A stretch of 56,537 nucleotides of DNA from Pseudarthrobacter sp. C4D7 (GCF_013359725.1 NZ_JABFMW010000025.1:1-56537); one strand, 5' to 3'; positions 7,903 through 16,524 are shown, counted from the stretch's first letter. The notes: generated by a model not told the origin, from the sequence alone. A program made the numbers and translations.

Positions 7903-10125
7903 ATGACGGCTTCAGACCAGCAGTATGCAGCACGCCCGGCAACGCCCGCAGGCACGCCGGCCGCTGCCGCGGGGACGGTGGATCCGGACCTGCTGCAGCA
8001 ACTGGCCGACGCACATGGCGTGGGCACGTCGTTCCAGGGCTGGGACGGGCTTCCGCACTCCGTTGCCGAACCCACGCTGATCAAGGTGCTGGCCGCGCTG
8101 GGGGTCCAGGCCCACACCAACCAGCAGATCGAGGCCGCCCTCGCGGAGGTGGAACTGGCGCCCTGGCGGCGCATGCTGCCACCCGCCGTCGTCATCAAGC
8201 AAGGCGAACCCGCGCAGGTGCCCGTCCACGTACGGGACGGTGCCACAGCAGGCCTGAAGATCACCCTCGAAGGGGGCACCGGAATCCGGGACGCGGTCCA
8301 GGAGGACCTGTGGATCCAGCCCCGGGAAGTCGACGGCGTTTCCACCGGGCGGGCCACGTTCTCCCTTCCCGGGGACCTGCCTTTGGGGTGGCACACCCTG
8401 CACGCGGAATCGGAGGGTGCCACGGCCACCGCAGTCCTGGTGGTCACGCCGGCCCGGCTGGCCACCGCACAACCACTGGAGGAACGCCGCGGCTGGGGCC
8501 TGGCCACCCAGCTGTATTCGGTCCGGTCCAAACGGTCATGGGGCATCGGCGACTTCGCGGACCTGGCAGACCTGGCGGCGATCAGCGGCGCACGCGGCGC
8601 CGACTACGTCCTGGTCAACCCGCTGCACGCCGCCGAGCCCATCCCTCCCATCCAGCCCTCGCCCTACTCGCCGTCCACCCGCCGGTTCTTCAACCCGCTG
8701 TACATCCGTGTTGAAGCCATCCCCGAACTGGCATACCTCCGGCCACGGAAACGGGCGGCACTGGAAAAACTGCACGAGGAAGCTGCAGCCCTGAACAAGG
8801 ACGGGGACCGGCTGGACCGGGACACTGTCTACGCGGCCAAGCTGCAGGCACTGGAGATGCTGTACCACACACGGCGCTCGCCGTCCCGGCAGGCGGCCTT
8901 CGATGAGTTCTGCCGCATCTCGGGCAGCGGGCTGGATGACTTTGCGCTGTGGTCCGCCATCCGTGAGGACCTGCCGCCCGGTGACCCCTTGTGGGCGGAT
9001 CCGTCCTGCGCCATCGGAACGCCGGAGGCGGAAGCCCTGCGGGAGAAGCTGGCGGACCGGATCGGCTTCCACCGCTGGCTGCAGTGGATCTGTGACGAGC
9101 AGCTGGAAAACGCCCAGCAGGCTGCGCTCCGCTCCGGCATGCGGCTGGGTGTGGTGCACGACCTCGCCGTCGGCGTGGACCACAACAGCGCCGACGCATG
9201 GACGCTGGGCGGCGTGCTGACTCCGAACACCAGTGTGGGTGCCCCGCCGGACATGTACAACCAGCAGGGCCAGGACTGGGGCCAGCCGCCGTGGCACCCC
9301 GCCCGCCTGGCCGAGGCGGGCTACCAGCCGTTCCGCAACATGCTGGCCAACGTGCTCCGCCACGCCGGCGGTATCCGCGTGGACCACATCCTTGGCCTGT
9401 TCAGGCTGTGGTGGATCCCCAGGGGGAACGCGCCCGGGGATGGTGCGTACGTCCGGTATGACCACGAGGCCCTGATCGGCATCCTGGCCCTTGAGGCGCA
9501 CCGCGCCGGTGCCGTGGTGATCGGAGAGGACCTGGGCACCTTCGAACCGTGGGTGCGTGACTACCTTGCCGCCCGCGGCATCCTGGGCACGTCCATCCTC
9601 TGGTTTGAGTACGACGCCGATGCGCCCCTTGCGCCGGAAAAGTACCGCACGCAGGCGCTGGCCAGCGTGAACACCCACGACCTTCCGCCCACGGCCGGCT
9701 ACCTTGCGGGGGACCATGTGGGGCTTCGGAGCCGGCTGGGACTGCTGGAACGGTCTGAGGAGGAGGAGCGGGCCGAGCACAACGCCTCGCTGGAGAAGAT
9801 GTTTGCCCTGCTGCGCGACCGTGGATACGCCTCCGGTGGCACTGCGCCCGGAACCGACCGGCAGTCCGCGGAGGAGCGCACCATCGAGGCGCTGCACCTG
9901 CTGCTGGCCGAGGCGCCGTCTGTGCTGTTGGGCGTGGCATTGGTGGACGCGGTGGGGGAGCGGCGGGTCCAGAACCAGCCCGGCACTACCGGTGCCGTGT
10001 ACCCCAACTGGCAGGTTCCGCTGGGCGGCCCGGACGGCAGGCCTGTCTACCTGGACGATCTTCCCGGCAACAGGCGCTTCAACGCCCTGCTTGCCTCCGT
10101 GGAGGGAGCCCTGCACGGGTCCTGA
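7903..10125 (+). CDS. malQ: 4-alpha-glucanotransferase (amylomaltase)
   Basis: A 740-residue GH77 enzyme. It transfers maltosyl and longer glucan units between maltodextrins and releases glucose. Residues ~1-190 form the extra N-terminal region typical of actinobacterial MalQ; the catalytic barrel follows. Active-site residues are D494 (RVDH, nucleophile), E542 (IGEDLG, acid/base) and the Asp of NTHDLPP. There is no signal peptide, so it is cytosolic. It ends 70 bases from the convergent secreted amylase, with one shared terminator, fitting a pathway where amylase makes maltodextrins outside and MalQ reworks them inside. Confidence 0.92.
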   Translation: MTASDQQYAARPATPAGTPAAAAGTVDPDLLQQLADAHGVGTSFQGWDGLPHSVAEPTLIKVLAALGVQAHTNQQIEAALAEVELAPWRRMLPPAVVIKQGEPAQVPVHVRDGATAGLKITLEGGTGIRDAVQEDLWIQPREVDGVSTGRATFSLPGDLPLGWHTLHAESEGATATAVLVVTPARLATAQPLEERRGWGLATQLYSVRSKRSWGIGDFADLADLAAISGARGADYVLVNPLHAAEPIPPIQPSPYSPSTRRFFNPLYIRVEAIPELAYLRPRKRAALEKLHEEAAALNKDGDRLDRDTVYAAKLQALEMLYHTRRSPSRQAAFDEFCRISGSGLDDFALWSAIREDLPPGDPLWADPSCAIGTPEAEALREKLADRIGFHRWLQWICDEQLENAQQAALRSGMRLGVVHDLAVGVDHNSADAWTLGGVLTPNTSVGAPPDMYNQQGQDWGQPPWHPARLAEAGYQPFRNMLANVLRHAGGIRVDHILGLFRLWWIPRGNAPGDGAYVRYDHEALIGILALEAHRAGAVVIGEDLGTFEPWVRDYLAARGILGTSILWFEYDADAPLAPEKYRTQALASVNTHDLPPTAGYLAGDHVGLRSRLGLLERSEEEERAEHNASLEKMFALLRDRGYASGGTAPGTDRQSAEERTIEALHLLLAEAPSVLLGVALVDAVGERRVQNQPGTTGAVYPNWQVPLGGPDGRPVYLDDLPGNRRFNALLASVEGALHGS

Positions 10126-10137
10126 CTGGCTGGTTAG

Positions 10138-10181
10138 GCACCAAGGCCCCGCCGCTTCCTTAAGCGGCGGGGCCTTGGTGC
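10138..10181. terminator. Bidirectional terminator, malQ/amylase
   Basis: A perfect 20-bp stem (GCACCAAGGCCCCGCCGCTT and its complement) with a 4-nt loop sits between two convergent genes, 12 bases after the malQ stop and 13 bases after the amylase stop. It lacks a long T-run but is very stable. Confidence 0.88.
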
Positions 10182-10194
10182 TTGTCCGCTGGGC

Positions 10195-13100
10195 CTAGCC
10201 GGCGGTGATCACATGGGTGACGTGGTCGTACCGGAACGTGACCGGGCCGCCGTCGTGCTCAAACACGATGTTGGCTCCAGGCGTTGCCCCGCCGGCCCCA
10301 TAACTGAGGTCCCATGATTTGTTCAGGGCCGCCTTGAACTCGTAGCTTCCCGCCGGCAAGTCCGGCACGGTGAGCTTCCAGACGAGGTCTGCCGGGTCCA
10401 GGACCAACTGCGCCTGCTGGCAGGCCGGCTCCCAGTCGGTGGCGCAGCCCAGTTCGCTGTCCATGCTTCCGGCTGCCGCCACGGCGGACGGCTGCTGGGA
10501 CGCGTAGGCGGCGCTGAGCAGGTGTGTGCTGTTGTCGTAGCGGAAGGTGACCTTCCCGCCGGGGTGGTCCAGCACGATGTTCTGGCCGTTGAGCTGGCCG
10601 TCAGCGCCGTAGTTTTCATCCCAGCCGCCGTTGATGGCTGCCTTGTACTCGTACTTCCCGGCCGGTAGGTCGGTGGTCAGCCGCCAGATGCGGTCCGCCG
10701 GGTCCAGGACCATTTTGGCCTGCGGGCAGGTAGGATCCCACTGTGCGGTGCAGCCCATGGCCTGGTTCAGTGATCCGGCCACCGTCACCGAATCGGGCTG
10801 CGGCGCCTGGCCTACCGTGACGGTCCTGGTGCCGCTGGTGGCATCGAATCCCTTGCCCGCCATGACGGCCCGGTATTGGACTTTCGTACCTTCAACAAGG
10901 GTGGAGACGTCATCGATCGCCGAATACACGGGCGAGGAGGAATCCGTGCCCACCTCGGTCCAGTTCCCGCCGTCCACGCTGCGCTGGAAGGCCACCACGT
11001 AGCTGGCCTTCTCCGGATCGGCGGTGGCGCTCAACTCCACTTTGCCTTCCACGCTGGCGCCTTCGGCGGGCTTCTGCAGGGCCAGGACGGGCGCGGGGAC
11101 GCTTGCCGGGCGGCTTTGGCTGGTGGCGGTGTGGCCGCCGTTGTCCAGTACGGTGGCGCGGTACTCCAGGGGCGTGCCGGCGTCCAGGGCCGCGACGTCG
11201 TGAAACACCTGGTACGGCGCGGTGTCGTCCGTGCCAATCGGCTGCCATGGGCCGCCTGCCGTCCGGGCTTCGAAGGTGACCTCATAGAACGAAGCACCCT
11301 CGACGTCGGCCGTCACGTTGATGCGCCCGTTGTCAGTCGGTGCTGCGGCCGGCTGCTGGAGGGCGACGGCGGGGGCGGCCTTTGAGTGCGGGATCCGGCC
11401 GGAGGATTCATAGACGACGGCGGAGAGCGGCGGCACGGTGACCGTCAGCTTGGCGTCCTCCGAGGTCTTGGCTTCGTCGGGCCCTTGCCCGTAAATCCTG
11501 GTGTAGCTGCGCTTGGCGATGTAGGTGGGGATCGCGGCTGTCTGTGGCTGGGCGCTGTTGTTCAGGGCCACCACGTATTCGCGCTGGTCCTGGGCGTCCG
11601 TGCGGGAGAAGGCGTAGATGCCGGGTCCGTCCGCGGCGTAGCGGTGCTGGTGGGCACCGTTGCGCAGTGCCGGATGGTCCTTGGTGAGGGCAGCCAGCTC
11701 CTTGATCTTGGCGTACAGCGGGTGGCCCGGGTTGAAGTTGTCCGTGGCGTGCGTGGCATCGGTGCCCAGCAGGTCATCGTCAAGGTACTCCGGCACCTTG
11801 CTGGCGAAGAGGGTCTGGCGGGCATCCTGGTCCCCGCCGGGGCCGGTGAAGCCCTGTTCGTCACCGTAGTAGACCACCGGGTTGCCGCGGGAGAAGTACA
11901 TCAGCTCGTGGGCCAGTTCGTCGCGGGCCACCTTCTCGGCGTCGCTGGCGGCCGGGTTGTCCTGGCTGATGAAGCTGCCGATGCGGCCCATGTCGTGGTT
12001 GCCCAGGAAGGTGGGGAGCTCGTAGACGTTGGAATCGGCGTCGGTGTACCAGTCGTCCCCGGCGAAGAAGTCCTGCAGCGCCGTGGCGTCCTGGCTCTTG
12101 GACGCGAAGTTGCGCGCCGCGTCCTGGAAGGGGAAGTCCAGGACTGCCTGCATCTTGTTGCGGGTGGTGAACTGGGAGGTGAAGCTCTTGGAGGTGTCGA
12201 AGACTTCGCCGAACATGAAGAACTCGTCCTTGCCGTGCTCCTTGGCGTAACTGAGGACGTTGGGGCCGAATTCCTGCCAGAACTCGTTGTTGACATGCTT
12301 CATGGTGTCGATGCGGAAGCCGTCTACGCCGAAGTCGCCGATCCAGGACTGGTAGATGTCCTCCATGCCGTGGACCACTGTGGGGTTCTCGGTGAAGAGG
12401 TCGTCAAGGCCGAAGAAGTCCCCGTACATGGAGTCCTCGCCGGTAAAGGTGGTGTCGCCCCGGTTGTGGTAAAGCGTGGGGTCGTTCAACCAGGCGGGCA
12501 CCTTGAGGTTTTCTTCACCGGGGGCCAGGAGGGGCTTGTAGGGGAAGGAGGTGTTGGCGTCCAGCTGGGGGAAGGTACCGGTGCCGGCGTAATCGCGGTC
12601 GTCGAAGGGTTCGCTTGTGGCCGTTTTGTAGGGGACGGCGTCCTTGGAGACGTAGCCCTTGCGGTCGCCTTCCTGGTAGCCGATGACATCGGCCGTGTGG
12701 TTGGTGATGATGTCGAAGTACACCTTCATGCCGCGTGCGTGGGCTTCGTCGATGAGGCCCTTGAGTTCGTCATTGGTGCCCAGGTGCGGATCGATCTGGG
12801 TGAAGTCGGTGACCCAGTAGCCGTGGTAGCCGGCGGACTTGTCCTCCGGCTGGACCGCCTTGTTCTTGAAGCTGGGGGTCAGCCAGATCGATGTGGTGCC
12901 CAGGCCCTGGATGTAGTCGATCTTGTTGCGCAGGCCGGCCAGGTCACCGCCGTTGTAGAAGCCCTTTTTCGTGGGATCGAAGCCCGACACCATGGGGTCC
13001 GGGCCCAGGCCGCCCTGGTCGTTGGCCGTGCTGCCGTTGCTGAAGCGGTCCGCCATGACGAAGTAGAAGTTTTCGTCGGTCACGGGCCCGCGGAGCGAAT

Positions 13101-13335
13101 GCAGGGCAGCTGCGGAGCCTTGGTTAGTGTTGCCGGGGCCCTTGGAACCGGGGCCGTTGGGGGCGGCCTGGGCCGGGAGGACTGCCGCGGAGACGGCGAC
13201 GGCGGCCGCCAGGAGCCCGGCGGCGGACCGGGCAGCAACGCGGTGTTTCCGGGTTGGCCGGGGGTGCGGGGTACCTGCCGGGCCTGCCGGCAGCTGGGCG
13301 CGCGGGGGAGCGCCGGGTGGGGTGCGGAATAACAA
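10195..13335 (-). CDS. Secreted GH13 alpha-amylase with tandem X25-like modules
   Basis: A 1046-residue secreted amylase. The signal peptide ends near PAQA, residue 57. The GH13 barrel has H213, nucleophile D343 (GFRIDTMKHV), acid/base E377 (MFGEVFD) and D448 (GNHDMGR). Two Ig-like segments lie at roughly 660-845. Two closely similar C-terminal modules (about 849-948 and 950-1046), each with Cys pairs and DPAD motifs, resemble the starch-associated X25 domains of pullulanases. It begins at TTG with AGGAAGG eight bases upstream. Upstream lie a LacI-type operator and a 32-bp palindrome. The product is extracellular starch hydrolysis; pullulan or cyclodextrin activity is possible. Confidence 0.9.
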   Translation of the reverse strand: MLFRTPPGAPPRAQLPAGPAGTPHPRPTRKHRVAARSAAGLLAAAVAVSAAVLPAQAAPNGPGSKGPGNTNQGSAAALHSLRGPVTDENFYFVMADRFSNGSTANDQGGLGPDPMVSGFDPTKKGFYNGGDLAGLRNKIDYIQGLGTTSIWLTPSFKNKAVQPEDKSAGYHGYWVTDFTQIDPHLGTNDELKGLIDEAHARGMKVYFDIITNHTADVIGYQEGDRKGYVSKDAVPYKTATSEPFDDRDYAGTGTFPQLDANTSFPYKPLLAPGEENLKVPAWLNDPTLYHNRGDTTFTGEDSMYGDFFGLDDLFTENPTVVHGMEDIYQSWIGDFGVDGFRIDTMKHVNNEFWQEFGPNVLSYAKEHGKDEFFMFGEVFDTSKSFTSQFTTRNKMQAVLDFPFQDAARNFASKSQDATALQDFFAGDDWYTDADSNVYELPTFLGNHDMGRIGSFISQDNPAASDAEKVARDELAHELMYFSRGNPVVYYGDEQGFTGPGGDQDARQTLFASKVPEYLDDDLLGTDATHATDNFNPGHPLYAKIKELAALTKDHPALRNGAHQHRYAADGPGIYAFSRTDAQDQREYVVALNNSAQPQTAAIPTYIAKRSYTRIYGQGPDEAKTSEDAKLTVTVPPLSAVVYESSGRIPHSKAAPAVALQQPAAAPTDNGRINVTADVEGASFYEVTFEARTAGGPWQPIGTDDTAPYQVFHDVAALDAGTPLEYRATVLDNGGHTATSQSRPASVPAPVLALQKPAEGASVEGKVELSATADPEKASYVVAFQRSVDGGNWTEVGTDSSSPVYSAIDDVSTLVEGTKVQYRAVMAGKGFDATSGTRTVTVGQAPQPDSVTVAGSLNQAMGCTAQWDPTCPQAKMVLDPADRIWRLTTDLPAGKYEYKAAINGGWDENYGADGQLNGQNIVLDHPGGKVTFRYDNSTHLLSAAYASQQPSAVAAAGSMDSELGCATDWEPACQQAQLVLDPADLVWKLTVPDLPAGSYEFKAALNKSWDLSYGAGGATPGANIVFEHDGGPVTFRYDHVTHVITAG

Positions 13336-13404
13336 GGGCGAGACCTTCCTGGGAAGCAGCGCTGCTGTACAGGCTTGCCGTTGACATTGGGGATGCGGCA
13401 GGAG

Positions 13405-13436
13405 GGTTCACAGGTCAGCATGCTGACCTGTGAACC
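13405..13436. promoter_or_regulatory. 32-bp perfect palindrome over the amylase -10 region
   Basis: GGTTCACAGGTCAGCA is followed directly by its reverse complement, with no spacer. The proposed amylase -10 hexamer (CATGCT on the minus strand) sits at its centre. It could be a repressor site or form a 5'-leader hairpin. Confidence 0.6.
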
Positions 13437-13445
13437 GAGTCACAA
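13417..13445 (-). promoter_or_regulatory. Predicted amylase promoter
   Basis: On the minus strand TTGTGA (-35) and CATGCT (-10) are separated by exactly 17 bases, placing the transcript start about 75 bases before the TTG start codon. Both flanking palindromes overlap or abut these elements, which supports the assignment. Confidence 0.5.
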
Positions 13446-13446
13446 C

Positions 13447-13460
13447 TGTAAGCGCTTGCA
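13447..13460. promoter_or_regulatory. LacI-family operator, amylase
   Basis: TGTAAGCGCTTGCA has the central-CG symmetry of LacI/MalR/CcpA-type operators. It lies just upstream of the predicted -35 of the amylase gene. Its exact reverse complement occurs upstream of the beta-PGM/GH65 operon at 53091-53104. Confidence 0.75.
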
Positions 13461-13581
13461 CTGGATTACTCCAGTGTTTGGGGGAGGGCCGTGGGGCGGC
13501 CGGCGCCTGCGGTCCAGTCGTGCCAAATGATGGTCCTGTTCCCGTACCTGGGCCCGCCGGTTAGCATGGAATCTCCGGCAG

Positions 13582-14625
13582 ATGCGGACGGAAGGTGGGC
13601 GCGGTGACGGAAAAATCCATGCCGGGCGGGCCCTCCCGCCGCCCTTCAAGGGCCTGGGCCTAGGCCGCGTGCCGGTGCCTGCGGGTTCCCCTGGCGGTAC
13701 CGCTCCGCTGACCCCTGGGCCCGGGGAGGCTGGGAACCAGTTGCCGCTGGGGTTCGGCCGGATCGTCTCCCTGCTGAAGTCTGCAGGCTGTGTCTTTGCC
13801 GAAGATGAGGCCACCCTCCTGCTGGCTGCGGACAGCAGCCCCGCGCAACTTTCACTCAACGTCCAGCGCCGGATCGAGGGCGTCCCGCTGGAACACATCC
13901 TGGGATGGGCAGAGTTTGCCGGCGGCCGGATTGCGGTTGAACCCGGCGTTTTCGTGCCGCGGCGGCGCACGGAACTTCTGGTCAATCAGGCCCTGGATCT
14001 GCTGTCCGGCGGGGTCTTGGAGGTGCCGCCCGACGGAGTGCTGGCGGCACCTCCGGTAGTGGTGGATCTCTGCTGCGGCTCCGGTGCCGTGGGGACGGCC
14101 ATCCTCCGCCGTGCCCCCTACGTGGAGCTGCACGCGGCGGATATCGAGCCTGCCGCTGTACGGTGCGCCTGGCGGAACCTGGAACCCCTGGGCGGCCATG
14201 TTCATTGGGGTGACCTGTTCTCAGCCCTCCCGCCCGCGCTGCTTGGCCGGGTGGCGGTGCTCGCGGTGAACGCTCCGTATGTGCCGACGCAGGCAATTCG
14301 CACCATGCCGCCGGAAGCCCGCCTTTATGAACCTGCCGTCTCCCTCGACGGAGGCCCCGACGGCCTGGACTTCCATCGGCGGGTCGCTGCCGGGGGTATT
14401 CACTGGCTGGCCCCCCACGGTCACTTGCTGATCGAAACCAGTGACCGGCAGTCGGGCCGCACCTCCGACATCATGGCCGCCGCCGGATTTGCCGTTCGTA
14501 CGGTGCGGTCAGACGAGGTGGACGGGACCGTGGTCGTTGGACGCCGGCCAGCCATCACCGACATCCAAGGAGCCACGAAAGCGCTCCATGGGAAGCGGCC
14601 GAACAGCAATGGACCAGCGCCTTAA
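13582..14625 (+). CDS. PrmC-related N5-glutamine methyltransferase
   Basis: An S-adenosylmethionine-dependent methyltransferase related to the release-factor methylase PrmC. VDLCCGSGAVG is the SAM-binding motif and NAPYVPT replaces the NPPY of true PrmC, as in the putative protein-glutamine methyltransferase subfamily. The conserved part starts near GFGRIVSLL. The first ~55 residues of the longest reading are Gly/Pro-rich and look non-conserved. The start is uncertain: ATG 13582 has a weak site; GTG 13669 or 13675 is possible. A separate GTG at 13604 with a strong GGAAGG opens a 19-codon frame that stops at 13663. Confidence 0.75.
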   Translation: MRTEGGRGDGKIHAGRALPPPFKGLGLGRVPVPAGSPGGTAPLTPGPGEAGNQLPLGFGRIVSLLKSAGCVFAEDEATLLLAADSSPAQLSLNVQRRIEGVPLEHILGWAEFAGGRIAVEPGVFVPRRRTELLVNQALDLLSGGVLEVPPDGVLAAPPVVVDLCCGSGAVGTAILRRAPYVELHAADIEPAAVRCAWRNLEPLGGHVHWGDLFSALPPALLGRVAVLAVNAPYVPTQAIRTMPPEARLYEPAVSLDGGPDGLDFHRRVAAGGIHWLAPHGHLLIETSDRQSGRTSDIMAAAGFAVRTVRSDEVDGTVVVGRRPAITDIQGATKALHGKRPNSNGPAP

Positions 14626-14629
14626 ACAC

Positions 14630-14669
14630 TGCCGGCCGCCGCGTCCCCCAAGGATCGCGACGGCCGGCA
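14630..14669 (+). terminator. Terminator-like hairpin after the methyltransferase
   Basis: TGCCGGCCG and CGGCCGGCA pair over 9 bp, and after one mismatch four more GC pairs extend the stem. It begins 4 bases after the methyltransferase stop and has no clear T-run. Confidence 0.6.
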
Positions 14670-14752
14670 AGGCGATTCAGTTGTAGCACACGGCCGTGTC
14701 ATCGCCATGTCACATGGCGGACCGCCCGTAATAAGCGGCGCCGAAGCACCAA

Positions 14753-15166
14753 TCAGGACTTCGCGGCGGTCCCGCCGGAGGTACCAAGGTTGGTGGTTTC
14801 CGGGTGGGTGCTGTGGGCGGGGATATGGTCCCCGCCCAGGCCGGCTGCCTCGCCGGCCACGGACGTATCGGCGGAAGTTCCGGCAGCAGGCCCTGAGTGC
14901 TGGTCGCTGGCCGCTGCGCCGTCACGGTGCATTGCGGAGCCGATGACGGTGCCTGCCCTGCGTGCCGCTTCCCCCAGCTGGTCTGCCACCTCAGGGGCTT
15001 TTTCCTTGATGGTCTCCGTCGCCACGGACACTTTGTCCTGGACGGGCTTGCTGTCCCAAATGCCGGCCGCGCGGGCCTTCAGCTTGTCGTACGCTGCGCG
15101 GCCTGACCGCGAACCGAGGACGTATCCCACGGCTACGCCGACACCCAAAAGAAGCTTGTTTTTCAC
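14753..15166 (-). CDS. YtxH-like membrane-anchored protein
   Basis: A 137-residue protein of YtxH type. A glycine-rich N-terminal hydrophobic helix (LLLGVGVAVGYVLGSRSGR) precedes an amphipathic helical region (about 22-75) and a low-complexity Ala/Gly/Thr/His tail. Members are stress-linked in Firmicutes; the actinobacterial role is unknown. The start is GTG at 15166, six bases after AGGAG; a longer frame upstream has no support. It lies downstream of the GlsB-type gene, with a terminator hairpin between them, so it is probably transcribed separately. Confidence 0.75.
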   Translation of the reverse strand: MKNKLLLGVGVAVGYVLGSRSGRAAYDKLKARAAGIWDSKPVQDKVSVATETIKEKAPEVADQLGEAARRAGTVIGSAMHRDGAAASDQHSGPAAGTSADTSVAGEAAGLGGDHIPAHSTHPETTNLGTSGGTAAKS

Positions 15167-15238
15167 GTTGAACTCCTGCTCTGCGAGAAGGTTGTCAGTC
15201 CCGGCCGGGCAGCGGGCGCCCGTTACCGGAGAAAACGA

Positions 15239-15273
15239 AAGCCGGCCCGGGGATGATGTCCCCAGGCCGGCTT
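15239..15273 (-). terminator. Terminator of the GlsB-type gene
   Basis: AAGCCGGCC pairs with GGCCGGCTT, with an inner GGGG/CCCC stem after one mismatch. On the minus strand it continues as TTTCGTTTTC, a fair U-tract, 19 bases after the stop at 15292. Confidence 0.8.
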
Positions 15274-15291
15274 CCTGGCTTGCCCGTGCAG

Positions 15292-15558
15292 TTACCCGCG
15301 GGCGCTGCGCTTGGTGACCATGCCGTAGATGGCAAGGACGATCAGCGAGCCGACGATTGCCAGCAGCCACGTCTGGATCGAGAAGAACTCCTGCAGTCCA
15401 CTGCCGAAGATCATGCCGCCCAGCCAGCCGCCGAGCAGAGCGCCAACGACGCCCAGGATCAGGGTGATGACCCAGCCGCCACCCTGCCTGCCCGGGAGGA
15501 TCGCCTTAGCGATCGCACCAGCAATAAGTCCGAGAATCAGAAATGCAATAAATCCCAT
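15292..15558 (-). CDS. GlsB/YeaQ/YmgE family membrane protein
   Basis: An 88-residue membrane protein of the transglycosylase-associated (GlsB/YeaQ/YmgE) family. It has three hydrophobic segments and the typical glycine pattern (GLIAGAIAKAILPGRQGGGW, then GVVGALLGGWLGG). Family members are small stress-responsive inner-membrane proteins of unknown biochemistry. The start follows AGGAAGAG. An AT-rich 20-bp inverted repeat lies 66 bases upstream and may hold its control region. Confidence 0.85.
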   Translation of the reverse strand: MGFIAFLILGLIAGAIAKAILPGRQGGGWVITLILGVVGALLGGWLGGMIFGSGLQEFFSIQTWLLAIVGSLIVLAIYGMVTKRSARG

Positions 15559-15623
15559 TTGAAGCTCTCTTCCTAAGTAAAGGAGGCCTCCAGTTCCTGG
15601 AGGCACTTCATCCTTCTGGCTCA

Positions 15624-15643
15624 ATAGTAATCATGCTTACTAT
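15624..15643 (-). promoter_or_regulatory. AT-rich inverted repeat upstream of the GlsB gene
   Basis: ATAGTAA and TTACTAT form perfect 7-bp arms around TCATGC. This AT-rich element stands out in very GC-rich DNA. The half CATGCTTACTAT recurs with one change (CATGCTTATTAT) at 37698-37709, upstream of another gene. Confidence 0.45.
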
Positions 15644-15690
15644 CTTTTTGCCAACCCCACTTTTCGAAAAAGATGCAGTTCAGGCCGGTT

Positions 15691-16524
15691 TCAGTGACCG
15701 GTTTTGTCCGAATCGTTGCCAGCTCCGGGACCCTCGTCAAGGATCGATAATTCCGCTAGATCCTGCGGGTCCAGGGTGAAATTGTAGATGTCCAGGTTCT
15801 CTGCCATCCGTTCCGGCGAAGCGGTCTTGGGAATCGTTACCAATCCGTTTTGTATGTGCCACCGCAGGACGAGTTGGCCAGGGGTTTTGCCGTGCTTTTC
15901 GGCCAGTTGGGAGAGGATGGGGGCGCCCAGCAGGCCTGCTCCCGAGCCGCCCAGCGGGCTGTAGGACTCCGTGACGATGCCATGGCCGGCATGGAATTCC
16001 CGCTCGGCGCTCCGGGTGATGGCAGGGCTGAGCTGGATCTGGTTTACCGCCGGAATTACATCGGTTTCCGCCATGAGCCGTTCCAGGTGAGCCGGCTTGA
16101 AGTTGGAGACTCCGATGGAACGGACTTTCCCTTCTGCCTGCAGCCGTTCAAACGTCTGCCAGGTGGAGATGTACTGGTCCCTGCCAGGCAGCGGCCAGTG
16201 GATCAGCAACAGGTCCACATATTCCAGGCCCAGCCGCTTCAAGGACCCTTCCAGGCCGGCGACGGCACGGTCGTGGCCCTGGAATTCACCGTCCAGCTTG
16301 GTGGTGATGAACAACTCGCTGCGGTCCACGCCGCAGGCCCTGATGCCGTTGCCCACGCCGCGCTCGTTGCCGTACTTCACTGCGGTGTCGATGTGCCGGT
16401 ACCCGGCTTCCACGGACTGCACGACGGCGGTCGCCGCCTGTTCGTCGTCCAGCGGCCAGGTGCCAAGCCCCAGCTGCGGAATCCTGTTGCCGTCATTGAG
16501 TTCGATGAGCGGTGCAAGTGTCAT
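15691..16524 (-). CDS. Aldo/keto reductase, 2,5-diketogluconate reductase type
   Basis: A 277-residue aldo/keto reductase of the 2,5-diketo-D-gluconate reductase branch. The catalytic tetrad is D46, Y51, K76 and H109 (GYRHIDTAVKYGNE, ITTKL, LIHWPLP), and IPKTASPERM near the C-terminus is the NADPH-binding loop. The likely role is reduction of keto-sugars or small aldehydes. It lies 34 bases upstream of the stop of the PL11 lyase gene, which is transcribed toward it on the same strand, so both could share a transcript. The ribosome binding site is weak. Confidence 0.82.
   Translation of the reverse strand: MTLAPLIELNDGNRIPQLGLGTWPLDDEQAATAVVQSVEAGYRHIDTAVKYGNERGVGNGIRACGVDRSELFITTKLDGEFQGHDRAVAGLEGSLKRLGLEYVDLLLIHWPLPGRDQYISTWQTFERLQAEGKVRSIGVSNFKPAHLERLMAETDVIPAVNQIQLSPAITRSAEREFHAGHGIVTESYSPLGGSGAGLLGAPILSQLAEKHGKTPGQLVLRWHIQNGLVTIPKTASPERMAENLDIYNFTLDPQDLAELSILDEGPGAGNDSDKTGH

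Noticed and set aside
11386..13332. 648-codon plus-strand frame inside the amylase
   Set aside because: Antisense to the GH13 catalytic region; Val/Gly/Glu-rich with no motif.
14700..15300. YtxH and GlsB genes as remnants of a mobile element
   Set aside because: Both have normal starts, and the GlsB gene has its own terminator; no repeats, integrase or composition change.
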